DNA from: Corylus avellana
Lineage: Eukaryota > Streptophyta > Magnoliopsida > Fagales > Betulaceae
Direction of reading: 5' to 3'
NCBI RefSeq assembly: GCF_901000735.1
Contig: NC_081546.1
Coordinates: 12,043,629-12,107,628, forward strand
DNA length: 64,000 nt
The first letter of the stretch is position 1. Each line of letters starts with the position of its first letter. The notes beneath the pieces are model-generated. The model searched no databases. It was not told the origin of the DNA and saw only the letters and a list, made by a program, of their open reading frames with translations. Position numbers and translations under genes: made by a program. Of this stretch, positions 34,598 to 46,542 are shown piece by piece.

Positions 34598-37500
34598 TAT
34601 TGATAAATATAGAGGGACACTAGCTTTCTCATATTCGAAGCACCCTTACCTTCATCAAAACTGCCAAATAGCACGGAAATCGGATGGAATAGTGGTGTTG
34701 CTGAACCACGTAAGAATCTGATGATGATTGCCATCCCAATCAATGAGGTGAGTAAGGAAAGCTTCATCAATTTAAGTAGCGCCTTTAATGGGCTCTTTGG
34801 CATCCCCTGTCACATAAAAGAAAAGCTTGCAACCTTTAAGAAAACTACACATAGATTGGGACCGGGATCTAGAGATTTGTGTCATCTAGAGATTTCAAAT
34901 GCAAAATGAAAGTGTAATTTGTGCCATCTAGAGTGTAGTTTGTGCCATCCAATATAGCCTGAACATGATAAAGAATCATGTTTTGTGCCATATGAAATCA
35001 GGACGAAAAGATAAGTAGAAAACACCTTGCCAACCCTTGCAACAACGGTCAAAGTCAATATTCAACCATCTAACAATGAGGTCAAAGTCAACAGTCAAGT
35101 CAGGCCTGACAAAGTGCTGGCATGGCAGGGTCCTGATGTGGTAGAAGTGTTGACGTTGCATAGGTGCTGACGTGGCACTAGGGTTGATGCTACACTAGGG
35201 CTAACGTGACCTAAAATTGACATAGCACTAGGGCTGAATGCCACATGGCGAAGGGTACGGGGAAGCTCTACCAGCACGTGGCTGACGTGCCAAGGAGAAG
35301 GCTGCATGTGGAGTGTATTCATCACAAAGATAGAATTGCAACACGTCAGGGCTCAGACGGCGGCGTTCTCGGTGGACTGAACTTGGCTGCGGCGGATCTA
35401 TGGTTTGGTGCTATGATCGAGGTAATCGGATCACCATGTTGGCAAGAGGCAACACAATCTAATTCTTCGAACAGTGCATGGTAGCTCCAATGGCGGCACT
35501 TTCGACCACTCTGGACAGTTGTCTTCCAAGGTTTCGAACAAGGATTGAGCAAGGATTTGTTGAGAATTTGATTTTTTAATAACAATGTGACAATAAATTA
35601 AGCACTTAATATATTTTTCAATAGTAACAAATCAAACAAAGTAAGCATTTGATATAAACAAAAATCCTAATGAGTCAAAATAAACTTGTCACATGAAATT
35701 ATTCTCAAATTAAAAAGCATCCCCAAAATTCAATCATTAATCTATGAAGAACAATTGATAAAAATACTAGGCTTCACCCCTACCCTTAGCTAGAGGCTTA
35801 GATACTCATAATATTAAAATACATAACAATGTATAAATAGAAAGACATAGAAAAGAAATAACTTGAATATTAAGAATAAATCCCAAAATACTCAACTATA
35901 GTCCCATGAAAACCTCTGCTTTGTTATTTTCTTTTCCTTTGTGCAGTATGGCCTCTTCTCTCAGGCAAGACCGGCGTTGTGGCTCTTCTCCTTTTCAAAA
36001 TAATAAGAATCCTTTTATAGGGGATTTGTAGTCGGTCTTGACTTTTTGTGTCGCATGCGGTGTCCAATTTCTTCTATTTTCTTATTTTATTGCGGGCCCC
36101 ATGTTAGCTTTTCTCCTTCTAACTCTTCTTTCTTCGTCTTTGTTTTGCTAGTTCCCACCTACGCATGGCATTACAAATTCATGGGACAAGTCTCCTTCGG
36201 CTTTTCTTTTCTTTTATTCCTTTGTTTCTTTTCCTAGAAAGGCAATAACTTGCATTATAATATCATTTTGAGCTCACATTTAATAATAAAATATTATTCC
36301 ACAATTAAATATAAAATGCAAGAATTAATATAAAATAAGGTAGTATAAAGCTTATTTTAATAGACACTTTAATTTAAGCTCTTATACTCCCCCCCCACAG
36401 CTTATTGCTAGTCTCTAGCAATTCAAAACAAAGCATAAGAACAAGGACTCAAGGAAAGAAAAAGTCAAAATACTAACAACTACCAAAGAAATTTCCCGTG
36501 CCTTCAAAACTCAGTGTGATTGAAAATTTTAGCCAATGCAAACACTCTCTTAGTGTCCAAATAAACATGAAATAAATTTCTATTGGAAAGTATGTTTTGA
36601 TTCAAGCCTTACCGGTGTTAACACTCAACAATTAAAATCACTCAGAAATAGGTGTAACACTCTCAAGAATATGTGAGTGGAATAATGTAAGCAAAAGGCA
36701 AATATCTCACATATAAATCATATGAAAAATGATTAATCAAGAAAGAACAAGTAGTCTCATGAAAGGATTTACACCACATTCATTGATTAGTCATGAACAT
36801 GTCTGAACCATACACTCCTCAAGATCAAAGAAGGACTTTTATTGGGACATAACATAGGGTTAAAGAAAAGGGAAATAAATAACAAAAAGGTGATGGTAAA
36901 AGTGAGAAGTATTTCAAGATAAATGGGACTTTGGCTTCTTTCCTATGTTCAATTAATTTCTCTCTCCAATTTTCTTTCAATAAAGTACGTATATTTCTTT
37001 TCCGTAGTATACCTTCCACCCTTGAACATCAACCTTTTTTTTTTAATTCTTCTTCTCTTTCAATCTTTTCTTTTGATCATTTTTTTAAAAAAAAATTTTC
37101 TTCATCTTGTTTTGAATCACTAATCCACCACACCGAAATAATTGGATAAAATTCATTCTTGAAACACTTGAGAAAGGGTTTAAGAAAGAAAGGCTAATTA
37201 TATGGCTCAATGGGGTGACTAGTGATAGTGTATCAAACGAAGAATGTTGAGGCTCAAAATAAAGAAAAATAGCTTAATCTCATCTCTCAAGGATTTGCAT
37301 AGTTCTTCTATATTCATGACTTCTAAAGATTCAAGTGTGGCATAAAATACATGATTTTTGCATTCGGCCAAATAGAAGAGTAATAAGACTAACATAATGA
37401 ATTTATTTCTGTGCTTCCAAATGACATACGATCTCACGAAATTTACCCTCTACAAAGAATGATTGGCTCAAAACTCACAAGGGTTAGAAATCTCCACATT

Positions 37501-37798
37501 TGTTATCCTCAAGATATTCTAAGTCACTTATGTCCTTAACAAAGAGTCATGTTTATGTGGCCATGTGCATGTGCAATAAATTGACCATGAAGGCAATGAC
37601 ATTTTTTAGCAGAAGTAGCATAATGAACTTAAAACATAAAACTCATGCTAAAGAAGCAAAACCTTTTTTTTGTGAAAATATAAAATAAACAAAACAACAC
37701 AAAAACAACCACAAACATCAAGCATCAAGCTTCTCTCCCTAAAACTTACATTGTCCCTAATGTGACAAAATAAAGCAAATAAGTAAAGATTAAGGAGA
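34598..37798 (-). mobile_element. Gypsy-like degenerate retroelement block C
   Basis: Copy of block B (offset about 21,280, decreasing with small deletions). It retains the C-run near 36388-36396 and the GACAATGTAAG motif on the minus strand near 37750. Only small unsupported frames occur. Confidence 0.5.
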
Positions 37799-38263
37799 CA
37801 CTACAAAAAACAGGGACTTTATTGATGTGGCAAACAGTAACACATGTTTGCCACGTCAAAAATTTTTGACGTGCCTTTATTCCACAAGTCAATAATTATA
37901 ATTAGGTAGTAAATTAAGTATACAATATGTATTAAAAAAAATTAGGTAGTAAATTAATTTTAATTGGTATGAAAAATTAATTGGTTAACAAAATTAGATA
38001 ACAATATTAATTGGTACCTATGTTAAGTAACAAAATTTAATTGGTATATGTCGTCATATAGTAAGAGATATATTCAAACCCATTAAAATTTTATTTAACT
38101 AGTTAATGCTCTTGTCTCTTATATGCAATGCTTTCACTATATATGGTTATTATATATACATATATGTGCTTTATATTCTTTAATTTAGGGCTATTAATTA
38201 ATAGTAGGTAACAAAATATACATGGTTATTAATTAATAATAAAAATTATGCAATGCTTTTATT

Positions 38264-38264
38264 T

Positions 38265-38326
<62 letters not shown>

Positions 38327-38331
38327 TGCGC
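38264..38331. repeat. (TA)n(TG)n microsatellite, expanded
   Basis: TA run followed by a long TG run in CACTA copy C; longer than the matching tract at 17128-17176. Confidence 0.9.
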
Positions 38332-38771
38332 TTAATTTGTATTCTTTAATTTATTTGGAAATAATTAATATTAGGTAACAAAATATATATGGTTATTAAT
38401 TAATAATAAAAATTATGCAATGTTTTAATTATATGATGACTTTCTTGACGTGTTCTTGACATGCCACATGTGACACGTCAATAATTTATTGACGTGTCTA
38501 CTGTAGACATGTCAAGAAACGTCATCGAAAAGGCGCCAGACCAACTGGAACGCTTTTTCTTTTTTTTTTCTGTCATTTTCCCTCCTCTTTTTCTTTCTCC
38601 TCCAGCGTGCGCCCACAGCCTTCCTTTTCAAATAAGTTGTCATTTTTTTTTTCTTTTTCTTTTCTTCTTCTAGATGAGATCTCTTCCTTATTTTCATTTA
38701 TTTCTCCTTCTCGTTTCAACGAATTTCTTCTCCCAAATTCCTTCTTTCTGCTTGTCTTTCGGTTCTCACTT

Positions 38772-38791
38772 ATATATATATATATATATAT
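38772..38791. repeat. (TA)n microsatellite absent from copy B
   Basis: A short TA run within CACTA copy C in a C/T-rich stretch. The corresponding place in copy B (about 17605) lacks it. Confidence 0.8.
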
Positions 38792-39625
38792 TCTTTCTTT
38801 TTTTCTTCTTCTTCTTCTCACGCCCACCTCCCTTGTTTGTAGCCTAAACAAAATAAAAGAAAAGAAGAGAAGGAACCTACGAGAGAAGAGGAGAAAAGGT
38901 GAAGAAGAAAGAGAAATGGAGAGAGAAGGGAAGGGGTCTGAATATTTGGGGATTTTAAGGTATAAATGCTTGAATTTGAGTTATTCTATATCCATTAGTC
39001 TCTTATATAGAAGTTTTTTTTTTTTTGGTTAAATTTGCTAACCCACTTTTAGATTTGTTCTTCCACATTATTTGGGGGTTTGAAGTATTTTAGGAATTTC
39101 TACCGGATGTTTAGAGATCGGAGTATTTGTGTAGTGAATCCATGATGAGATTTTGGGAATTTTCCTTCAACAGTTAGATATATATGGGCTTTCAACATTT
39201 GTAGGGATTTATGTGGGTTTTAAGTTGCAACTGGATTTTTGATGATAAATTAAACATGAAGTAAATTTAATTGAAAAAAGAAACTTCTGGACATTTTTTT
39301 TTTTTTAATTTTTTTAAAAACTTTAGTGACACGCCACTTTTTGACACGTCAAAATTTTTTTTTGACGTAGCACTTTTTGACACGTCAATAAATTATTGAT
39401 GTGGCAAAACTGCCACGTCAAGAAAGAATTTTTAACGTGCCAATTTCTGACACATCAGTAATTTTTGACGTGTCAAAATTGGCACGTCAAAAAATTAGAA
39501 TTTTTGACACCTACCTTATTTACCTATGACACACATCAATACTAACACGTCAAAAAAGGTTTTTGACATGTCAAAAACTATTGGTCAACAAAAACCTTTT
39601 TTTATTTTTTTTATTTTGTGTAGTG

Positions 39626-40486
39626 AGAGTACTTTGAAGTGATGAAACAAATTGACAGTTGTTACCAGCGAAAGAAATTTAGAAAACAAAAAACGAAACA
39701 AAAACAAAGATAACCTAAACTACGACACAAAAACTAACACTAATTGATTGCAGATCTTAACATGTATGATTCTCTATTTCATCTTTTTCTTGTCTGCAAT
39801 CTTCAACACATCATGCTTTTATAGTCTTTCGCAACATCAAATGACTTACCCTCGTGGAAAGTATCAAGTTCGGATGGGTTTACCACAACAAAGTCATTCT
39901 TCGATATTAAATGTTTATACTTGTGTGCCATCAGCAAGGGTTTTAATTTAACCTTCGGGACATTCTCACTTGATGGCAAAAGGCTAGCTCATGAGGTGGT
40001 AATTCAATTATAGGCTTCCATACATTTACCTCTAATCCATGTGTAGAGTCCTCACAAAAAATAAAATCACAAGAGTTAGTCAAGCAGGATTCTACAATGT
40101 GACCATAAATTAAGCACTCAATACATTTTCGAATCATAACAAATCAAACAAAGTAAGCATTTGATATAACAAAAATCATAATGACTCAAAATAAACTTGT
40201 CACACGAAATTATTCTCAAATTAAAAAGCATCCTCAAAATGTATAAATAAAAAAACGTAGAAAAGAAATAACTTGAATATTAAGAATAAATCCCTAAATA
40301 CTCAACAATAGTCGCATGAAGCTCTCTGCTTTGTTATTTTCTTTTCTTTTACGCCGTATGGGCGCTTCTCCCGACCAAGACGGGTGTTGCGGCTCTTCTC
40401 CTTTTCAAAATAATAAGAATCCTTTTATAGAGGATTTGTAGTCGGTCTTGACCTTCTGTGTGGCATGTGGTGTCCAATTTCTTTTG
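39626..40486 (-). mobile_element. Right part of Gypsy-like block C
   Basis: Partner of 18399-19260, with the LTR-like fragment at about 40106-40486. The pol-like remnant (minus, 39943-40137) keeps YIECLIYGHIVESCLTNS-like sequence with one change (Y to C) but is frameshifted at the PHELAF region, so it is more decayed than in unit 1. Confidence 0.5.
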
Positions 40487-41280
40487 GCCAAATGGACTAT
40501 TTAATCCATTTGCAAATAGACTTCTTTCTAAGATCCTAGGTGACATAAGTCTACAATCTTTATCAAGGAATTACTTTGATACAATATAGGCTTTGTTGTT
40601 TGAGGGTACTTGTAGTTCTTGATGATGTGGATCAATTACTCCAATTAGAAAAATTAGGTCGAAAAGGTAATTTGTTTGGGTTAAGTAAAATTATCATAAC
40701 AACAAGAGATAAAGATTTACTTCGTGCACACGGAGTTGATTTAGTATACCAGGTGAATAAGTTGGATCACATTGAACCACTTCAACTCTTCAGTCGAAAT
40801 GCCTTTAAAAGTGGCAAACCTAACGGTGATATTATGGAACTCACTGAACATGTAATAGGTTATGCAAGGGGCCTTCCACTGGCTTTAGTATTGCTAAGTT
40901 CGGATCTATCTAGTAAAAGCTTGCATGAATGGAAATGTGCATTGGAGAGGTATAAAAGCATTCATAATAAAAAAAAATTCACAATATACTTAGAATAAGT
41001 TATGATGGGTTGGAGGATATTGTGAAAGATATTTTCCTTGACATTGCATATTTTTCAAATGAGAAAAAGTAGGTAATGCAAGGAAAATACTAGACAAGGG
41101 TGATTTCTTTTCAGATTATGGTATAAAAGTGCCTGTTGATAAGTCTCTCGTATCTATTGATGAGTTTGAGAGATTAACTATGCATGACTTGCTACAAGAA
41201 GTGGGTAGAGAAATTGTTCGTCAAGAATCACCCAAAGAACCTGGCAAACGTAGTAGGTTGTAGTTTCATAAAGATGTTTC
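40487..41280 (+). pseudogene. NBS fragment, left arm of an NBS inverted repeat (unit 2)
   Basis: Partner of 19261-20275 without its internal GLPLAL duplication. It encodes LVVLDDVDQLLQLEKL, SKIIITTRDKDLLRAHG, YARGLPLALVLLSSD and KSLHEWK, then is frameshifted before the DIFLDIAYF and MHDLLQEVGREIVRQ part. A three-base loss removes a Gly in the FGLGSK motif (FGLSK). It ends with a stop where relatives read RLWFH (GTAGTTTCAT). TIR and P-loop are absent. Confidence 0.85.
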
Positions 41281-41511
41281 TAACAAATTATTAACAAATT
41301 ACTCATTTTATTATTGGAATATATATAGTGACACATGTCGTCATTTTATTGGCTCTCATGTGGCACACTAACGGAATTCGTCAAGTGTTCTGATCGAATT
41401 TGACTGCAGGGAGCAAATTGTTACTTATGAAAAAGAAACTATTGTAAATTATAAAAGTTTTTTTAACATAAGTCTTAGCGTACTTTTTTCTAGGACATGA
41501 CAAATATCTTT

Positions 41512-42385
41512 ATGAAACTACAACCTACTACGTTTGTTGGGTTCTTTGGGTGATTCTTGTCGAACAATGTCTCTACCCACTTTTTATAGCAAGTCATGCA
41601 TAGTTAATCTCTCAAACTCATCAATAGATGTGAGAGACTTATCCACAAGCACTTTTATACCATAATCTGAAAGGAAATCACCCTTGTCTAGTATTTTCCG
41701 GACATTACCTACTTTTCTCCTTTGAAAAATATGCAATGTCAAGGAAAATATCTTTCACATTGTCCTCCAACCCATCATAACTTATTCTAAGTATACAGTG
41801 AATGCTTTTTTATTAGGAATGCTTTTATACCTATTCAATGCACTTTTCCATTCATGCAAGCTTTTACTAGATAGATTTGAACCTAGCAATACTAAAGCCT
41901 GTGGAAGGCCCCTTGCATAACCTATTACATGTTCTGTGAGTTCCATAAAATCATTGCTAGGTTCGCCACTTTTAAATGCATGTCGACTGAAGAGTTGAAG
42001 TGCTTCATTGTGATCCAACTTATTCACCTGGTATACTAAATCAACTCCGTGTGTACAAAGTAAATCTTTATCTCTTGTTGTTATGATAATTTTACTTCCT
42101 AAGCCAAACCAATTACCTTTTCCAGCTAACTTTTCTAATTGAACTAATTGATCCACTTCATCAAGAACTAGAAGTACCCTCAAACAGCAAAGCCTATATT
42201 GTATCAAAGTAATTCCGTGATAAAGATTGTTAATCATTAGACTTACGTCACCTAGGATCTTAGAAAGAAGTTTATTTTACAAACGGATTAAACCGTCCAT
42301 TTGGCCAGAAGTTTCTCTAGTGTTTTCAAGAAAACAACTACCTTCAAACTATGTGGCAATTGAGTTGTAGGTGGCTTTGGCGAGA
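41512..42385 (-). pseudogene. NBS fragment, right arm of an NBS inverted repeat (unit 2)
   Basis: Partner of 20496-21370. The minus strand encodes HGITLIQYRLCCLRVLLVLD, SKIIITTRDKDLL and YARGLPQALVLLGSN, then is out of frame through the DIAYF and LQEVG region. It is tail to tail with 40487-41280 across a spacer of about 230 bp. The upstream side (to about 42385) holds post-P-loop residues and then joins Copia LTR-like DNA. Confidence 0.85.
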
Positions 42386-43150
42386 GTTGTTGGGTGGCCC
42401 CTCTTATGCGGGGACCGTATGGACTACAACAAAACAAAGAGTTTTGTTTGTAGTAGAATTCTAACACACTATACCTGTGTTTATAAGAGACAAAAAGAAG
42501 AGAAAAATAAGGAGAAGAAAAGTAAGAGTGCGGCACTGGGAGAGAAAGAAAAAGAAAAAGAAGAAAAAAAAAGGGTTCAGACTATTCACATCCGTCAAAG
42601 ACTGGAGGTTCTTTTGTGGCCCAATCTTGATGCAATTTTAGAGTGTTGCTCTTGACGATGAGTGCTACGTATTGACTGGTGTCGATCGTTGGAATTCCTC
42701 TCCAATCGCTTGGTTGCTAATACCTACTTGGTGAGATCTTTCTTTATTCTTGTTGGAATCCACTTTTGGATGATGAATTTAGGTTTAATCCAAGAATGCA
42801 TGTACTCTTGATGTGGTGATAACCTCTAGATATTTCTCTAGGGAAGACAATTGTAAACTCATTATTGTTGATAGTGGAAGATTTAATTGGACTAGGTCCC
42901 GTGGTTTTTACCTTCGCATTTGAGGGTTTTCCAGGTAAAAATCTTGGTGTCTTGCTTGTGAGTTTGCCTGATTATTATTGTGCTACTGTGTTACTATTTA
43001 ATTTGCACAAAGAGGGGTAGATTAAATCCGCTGAGCATCTGAAATTGGTGTTCACCCCTAACACATTATTTGGTAAACACCTATATATTCAACCTCACTA
43101 TTGTTAGAAATAATGCAAAATGTGTTCCTATTAAATAGCCTAATTCTTAA
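42386..43150 (+). mobile_element. Copia LTR-like remnant (unit 2 copy)
   Basis: Near-identical to 21371-22140, with the same GGTCCCGTGGTTTTTACC stretch. Solo or captured fragment; edges uncertain. Confidence 0.45.
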
Positions 43151-43799
43151 CAATTATAGGTGTGTTCGAAGTCTTTTTATCTTTTTTTTCCGAGTTTCCT
43201 TATGTTTTCTATGTACTATATCTCATCTATAAAAAATAAGAAGGTTATTTATATGTTGACTTAGTTAAATCTAAACATTTAATTAAATAATATTTATAAT
43301 GTTTAATGAATCTAGATAATCTTTCTACAAGTTATAAAGAAAAACAAAATCCTGTATTTGTGATCTTAAGCAAAATTCAATATCCAAAAAGAGTTGTCAT
43401 CCAAGTGAGACTACAACTAAAGTCATTGCAAATCTTGTTTATAAGCTTATAAACAAATGCACAGATTTGTGTTAAATATCGTACCTTTAATAATACTCAA
43501 AGCAGCAAGAGAAGATTGTGCAATATTTAGTCCGGCCATGAGGCAACCATGGTGATGTAGCGGTTGAAAAAGGGAAGGAAGTGCAGGCCACAGTTGTGTA
43601 GAAGATCCTCACTGATCAATGCAAACATAATTGAGTAAACCTTTTTTCAATTTCTAAATGTGTAAGTAAACCTTGGTTTGTATGTTCTTTCATTCATCCC
43701 CTTATGTTTTTTGTTAAGTTGAGTTCATTGCCATGGAAAAGATCAACCAAATTTCTTATATGAATTGTCATTTTCACTCGGTTTAATTAGGACCACTAC
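43151..43799. other. Non-coding region (unit 2 copy of 22141-22789)
   Basis: No gene seen; faint similarity to the TIR-NBS 3' flank near 43630-43710. Confidence 0.35.
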
Positions 43800-44376
43800 A
43801 AAAGGACCCCAATTCAAGGCAAGAATTTGATTTCAAGCAGCTTGTGGAGGCATTACAATTTGAATGTTCCATTGAAGAATTTGAGCTCTTTGTTGTAATT
43901 TCTAGAAAAATTTGGTTTCGCTGGAACATGGTAGTTCATGGTGGGGGATTTTTTAGACCCTAATATTGTAGCAAAAGGGGCAGTGCCATCATATGAAGTA
44001 TATAAGAAGATTGTAGGACAGGATGAAAAAAGAAGAAAAAAAAAAGAATGGAGAGCCTATCTATCCATGCTGGAAAGCCCCCCACGATAGTGAACGCAAT
44101 CAATGTTAAGAGACAAACCTGGAGAAGATATGGCCACATTGTGGAATCTGGATGATATCAAAGATGTTCAAGGTGGCAAATTGTTCATATAAAAAGGGAG
44201 ACAAATTTTGCTGCCCATGAACTAGTCAAATTGGTTGTCTACCAAAGTATAAATCAGGTTTGGAGTGAAAAAATTTCAAGATGTATCAGTGACCTGGTTT
44301 TGTTCGGGCGTCATGCTCTTATTTTTTGATATGAATAAAGAATCAAAGATGATGTAATTCTTTTCAAAAAAAAAAA
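43800..44376 (+). mobile_element. 5'-truncated LINE tail with poly(A) (unit 2 copy)
   Basis: Partner of 22790-23365: the ELFVVISRKIWFRWNMVVHGG region, then a poly(A) of 11 bases at 44366-44376. Interrupted frames, no RT. Confidence 0.6.
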
Positions 44377-45580
44377 TCACTAACACACTTATATACACCA
44401 AATATATATTAAAGAGAAATTAACAAGAATAAATGAATATTTCCTTTGTTTGCATTAGTGTGAACGTTTCCTTTGACAGCATTAAATACCATATTACTTG
44501 CTTTTCTTTTCTTTTTGTCTTCTACACTTTAAACCTAAACATGATTTGCTCATACGATTTCATTACACAAGTAATTTCCTTAGCTGCAGTTACCATCTTT
44601 TTCTATTTCTCAACATTTACAGCAATCATATGATGATGGCTAATAGAGTCGAGGGAGGTCAGGTAATTCTCTCAAATGCTTTGCTCAGCCATTTCCTTCT
44701 ACGTACGCTTGAATAGACAACAGACCCAATTCTCCAAATGGAAGTTACAAACAAAACACACAGGTCTTTCCTTATGTCTCCTCTTCTCTTCAATATGTTT
44801 CCTTCTTCCCTCATGCCCACAAGGTGGACTTTGAAAAAATATAATAATACAAAAGGAAATGCTATATGTTCTTCAAGAGTTCTCCTAGTATCCTCCCAAC
44901 TGTGATGTAACTTTTAAAATTACCAATAGATTAAAAGTCAATAATGATAATCTCTAGATTTAAAGTCAATATTAATTCACCAATGGCTTTTAAAATGTTT
45001 CTTTTAAAATCACCAATAGATTTTGTTGGGATTTTCCATTAAATCCCAACAAAATACCCCTTTTTAGAAAAAAATATTTAAATTTTTTTGCATGCTGTTA
45101 AATGTGAACCAATGCCTTAATCTTTGTAATTTTTTTCTTTTCTTCTTTTTCCTAAAACAAATTGGAGTATATTGGAAAAATTTAGTGGATGGGTGTGATT
45201 GCAAACAATTGAAAGATAGATACACTAAATTGTGAGAAATTAAACTTTATGGGGACATTGCAAAAGTGATGACAATTCAAGGGGGTTAAGTGAAGTTTTC
45301 CCAAAAAATTACTTAAGACTCCATACGAAAAGTATAAATGACAAATAACTCCCTATCTTGAACTTTTATTTGAAATTTTGACAAAAACCGTGCCCAACCA
45401 TCCTAAATCCTTAGGGGTGGTTCGGCCACCTCATTGGCCAATTTGGAGTGGTCCAACTGAACCCTATATATATTTTTTTGATTTTATATTTTTATATTTT
45501 GATTTTGATTTTTTTTTGTTTTTTCTTTTTTTATTATAAAAAAAATGTGTTGTATTATTATTAGTACAAATATGACATTT
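44377..45580. other. AT-rich intergenic region
   Basis: Copy of 23366-24566; nothing recognisable. Confidence 0.4.
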
Positions 45581-45780
45581 GGGGATTGAGATCCCCTAGA
45601 ATTCCCTTTAAATTTGAGATTCCCAGCCATTCATCTCATCCAAACGTCTAAAATAAGTCATGTTTTCTCATTAAATGCTAAAACATGGCTTACTTTAGAC
45701 GTTTAGATGAAATGAACAGCTATTTTTATGAATTTGAGAATCTCAAATTTAAAAAGAATTCTAAGGGATCTCAATCCGCC
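45581..45780. mobile_element. Foldback MITE (unit 2 copy)
   Basis: Partner of 24567-24765. Its ends, GGGGATTGAGATCCCCTAGA and the inverse ending CAATCCGCC, pair better than in unit 1. Confidence 0.7.
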
Positions 45781-45869
45781 ATTTAGAGGGCTTTCTATGC
45801 ATTTGGAGGGTTTTCTACAATAAGTTTAGACCGAAAATGAAGGTGGAGAGTTGTGTTATTTATGCTCAC

Positions 45870-46289
45870 ATGAAGAGTTTTAAGAAGTGACGGAGCCACG
45901 TGGAGACCAATAAGAGCGATGGCCCCAACTAAAGCTGGAAAAAAAAAAATTAAGTCTTATATGTTTGGCTAATGGCCCCTCCAAAAATAGTCAACAACCC
46001 AACAATTAGCCTGTATGTGGTTGTGTGCATAGTTCAAGTTGTTTCTCTTTAATGTAGTGGGTTTGCTATTTGCAGCAGAAAACTCCCATAAAGCTGGTCA
46101 AAGTCCATCTTTATAAGCTTGTTGCCATTGCCGACAAGTTTCTCATTTTTCTTTAATTTGACGCGTCGCGAGCATGTGACAACTTGTATTATTATCTTGA
46201 CAAACTTGAATAATTAGGGAGGTATAGCTAGCGGTTCTGCAATTCTCTCTCAATTTTCTCTACTAACTAGTACTCTTGCAACTTCGTCC
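45870..46289 (+). promoter_or_regulatory. Upstream region of the TIR exon at 46290
   Basis: Conserved TIR-gene upstream segment with the same W-box cores as 7194-7577. It drives a broken gene. Confidence 0.45.
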
Positions 46290-46542
46290 ATGGCCTTCCA
46301 CACAGCTTCTTCGTCATTCTCTTATTCCATATTTGAATGGGATGTATTCTTGAGTTTTAGAGGTGAAGATACTAGTAAAACATTCACTGCTCATCTGTAC
46401 ACATAATTACGTCGAAAAGGAATCAACACCTTCATGGATGACAAACTTCGAAGCGGAGAGGAAATTTCACAGGCACTTGTCAAAGCCATTGAAGAGTCAA
46501 AGATTTCGATCATTGTACTCTCTAAAAACTACGCATCATCCC
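46290..46542 (+). pseudogene. TIR exon, 5' half, cut by a Copia element (unit 2)
   Basis: MAFHTASSSF start, then DVFLSFRGEDTSKTFTAHLYT and an in-frame stop (ACATAATTACG), the same lesion as unit 1. Homology continues through FMDDKLRSGEEISQALVKAIEES to KNYASS. The Copia element follows after ATCCC (46538-46542). The other half of the exon resumes at 50897. Together with the NBS exon at 51802 this is one pseudogene. Confidence 0.9.

Larger units (their letters stand above)
37799..39625. mobile_element. Non-autonomous CACTA transposon, copy C
   Basis: The termini CACTACAAAAAACAGGGAC and GTAGTG and the AGA target duplications (37796-37798, 39626-39628) are intact. It is the unit 2 partner of copy B. 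It has lost 130 bp of the left subterminal repeat array by joining two copies of CACGTCAAAAATTTTTGACG, and has gained microsatellite length. No transposase. Confidence 0.9.
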
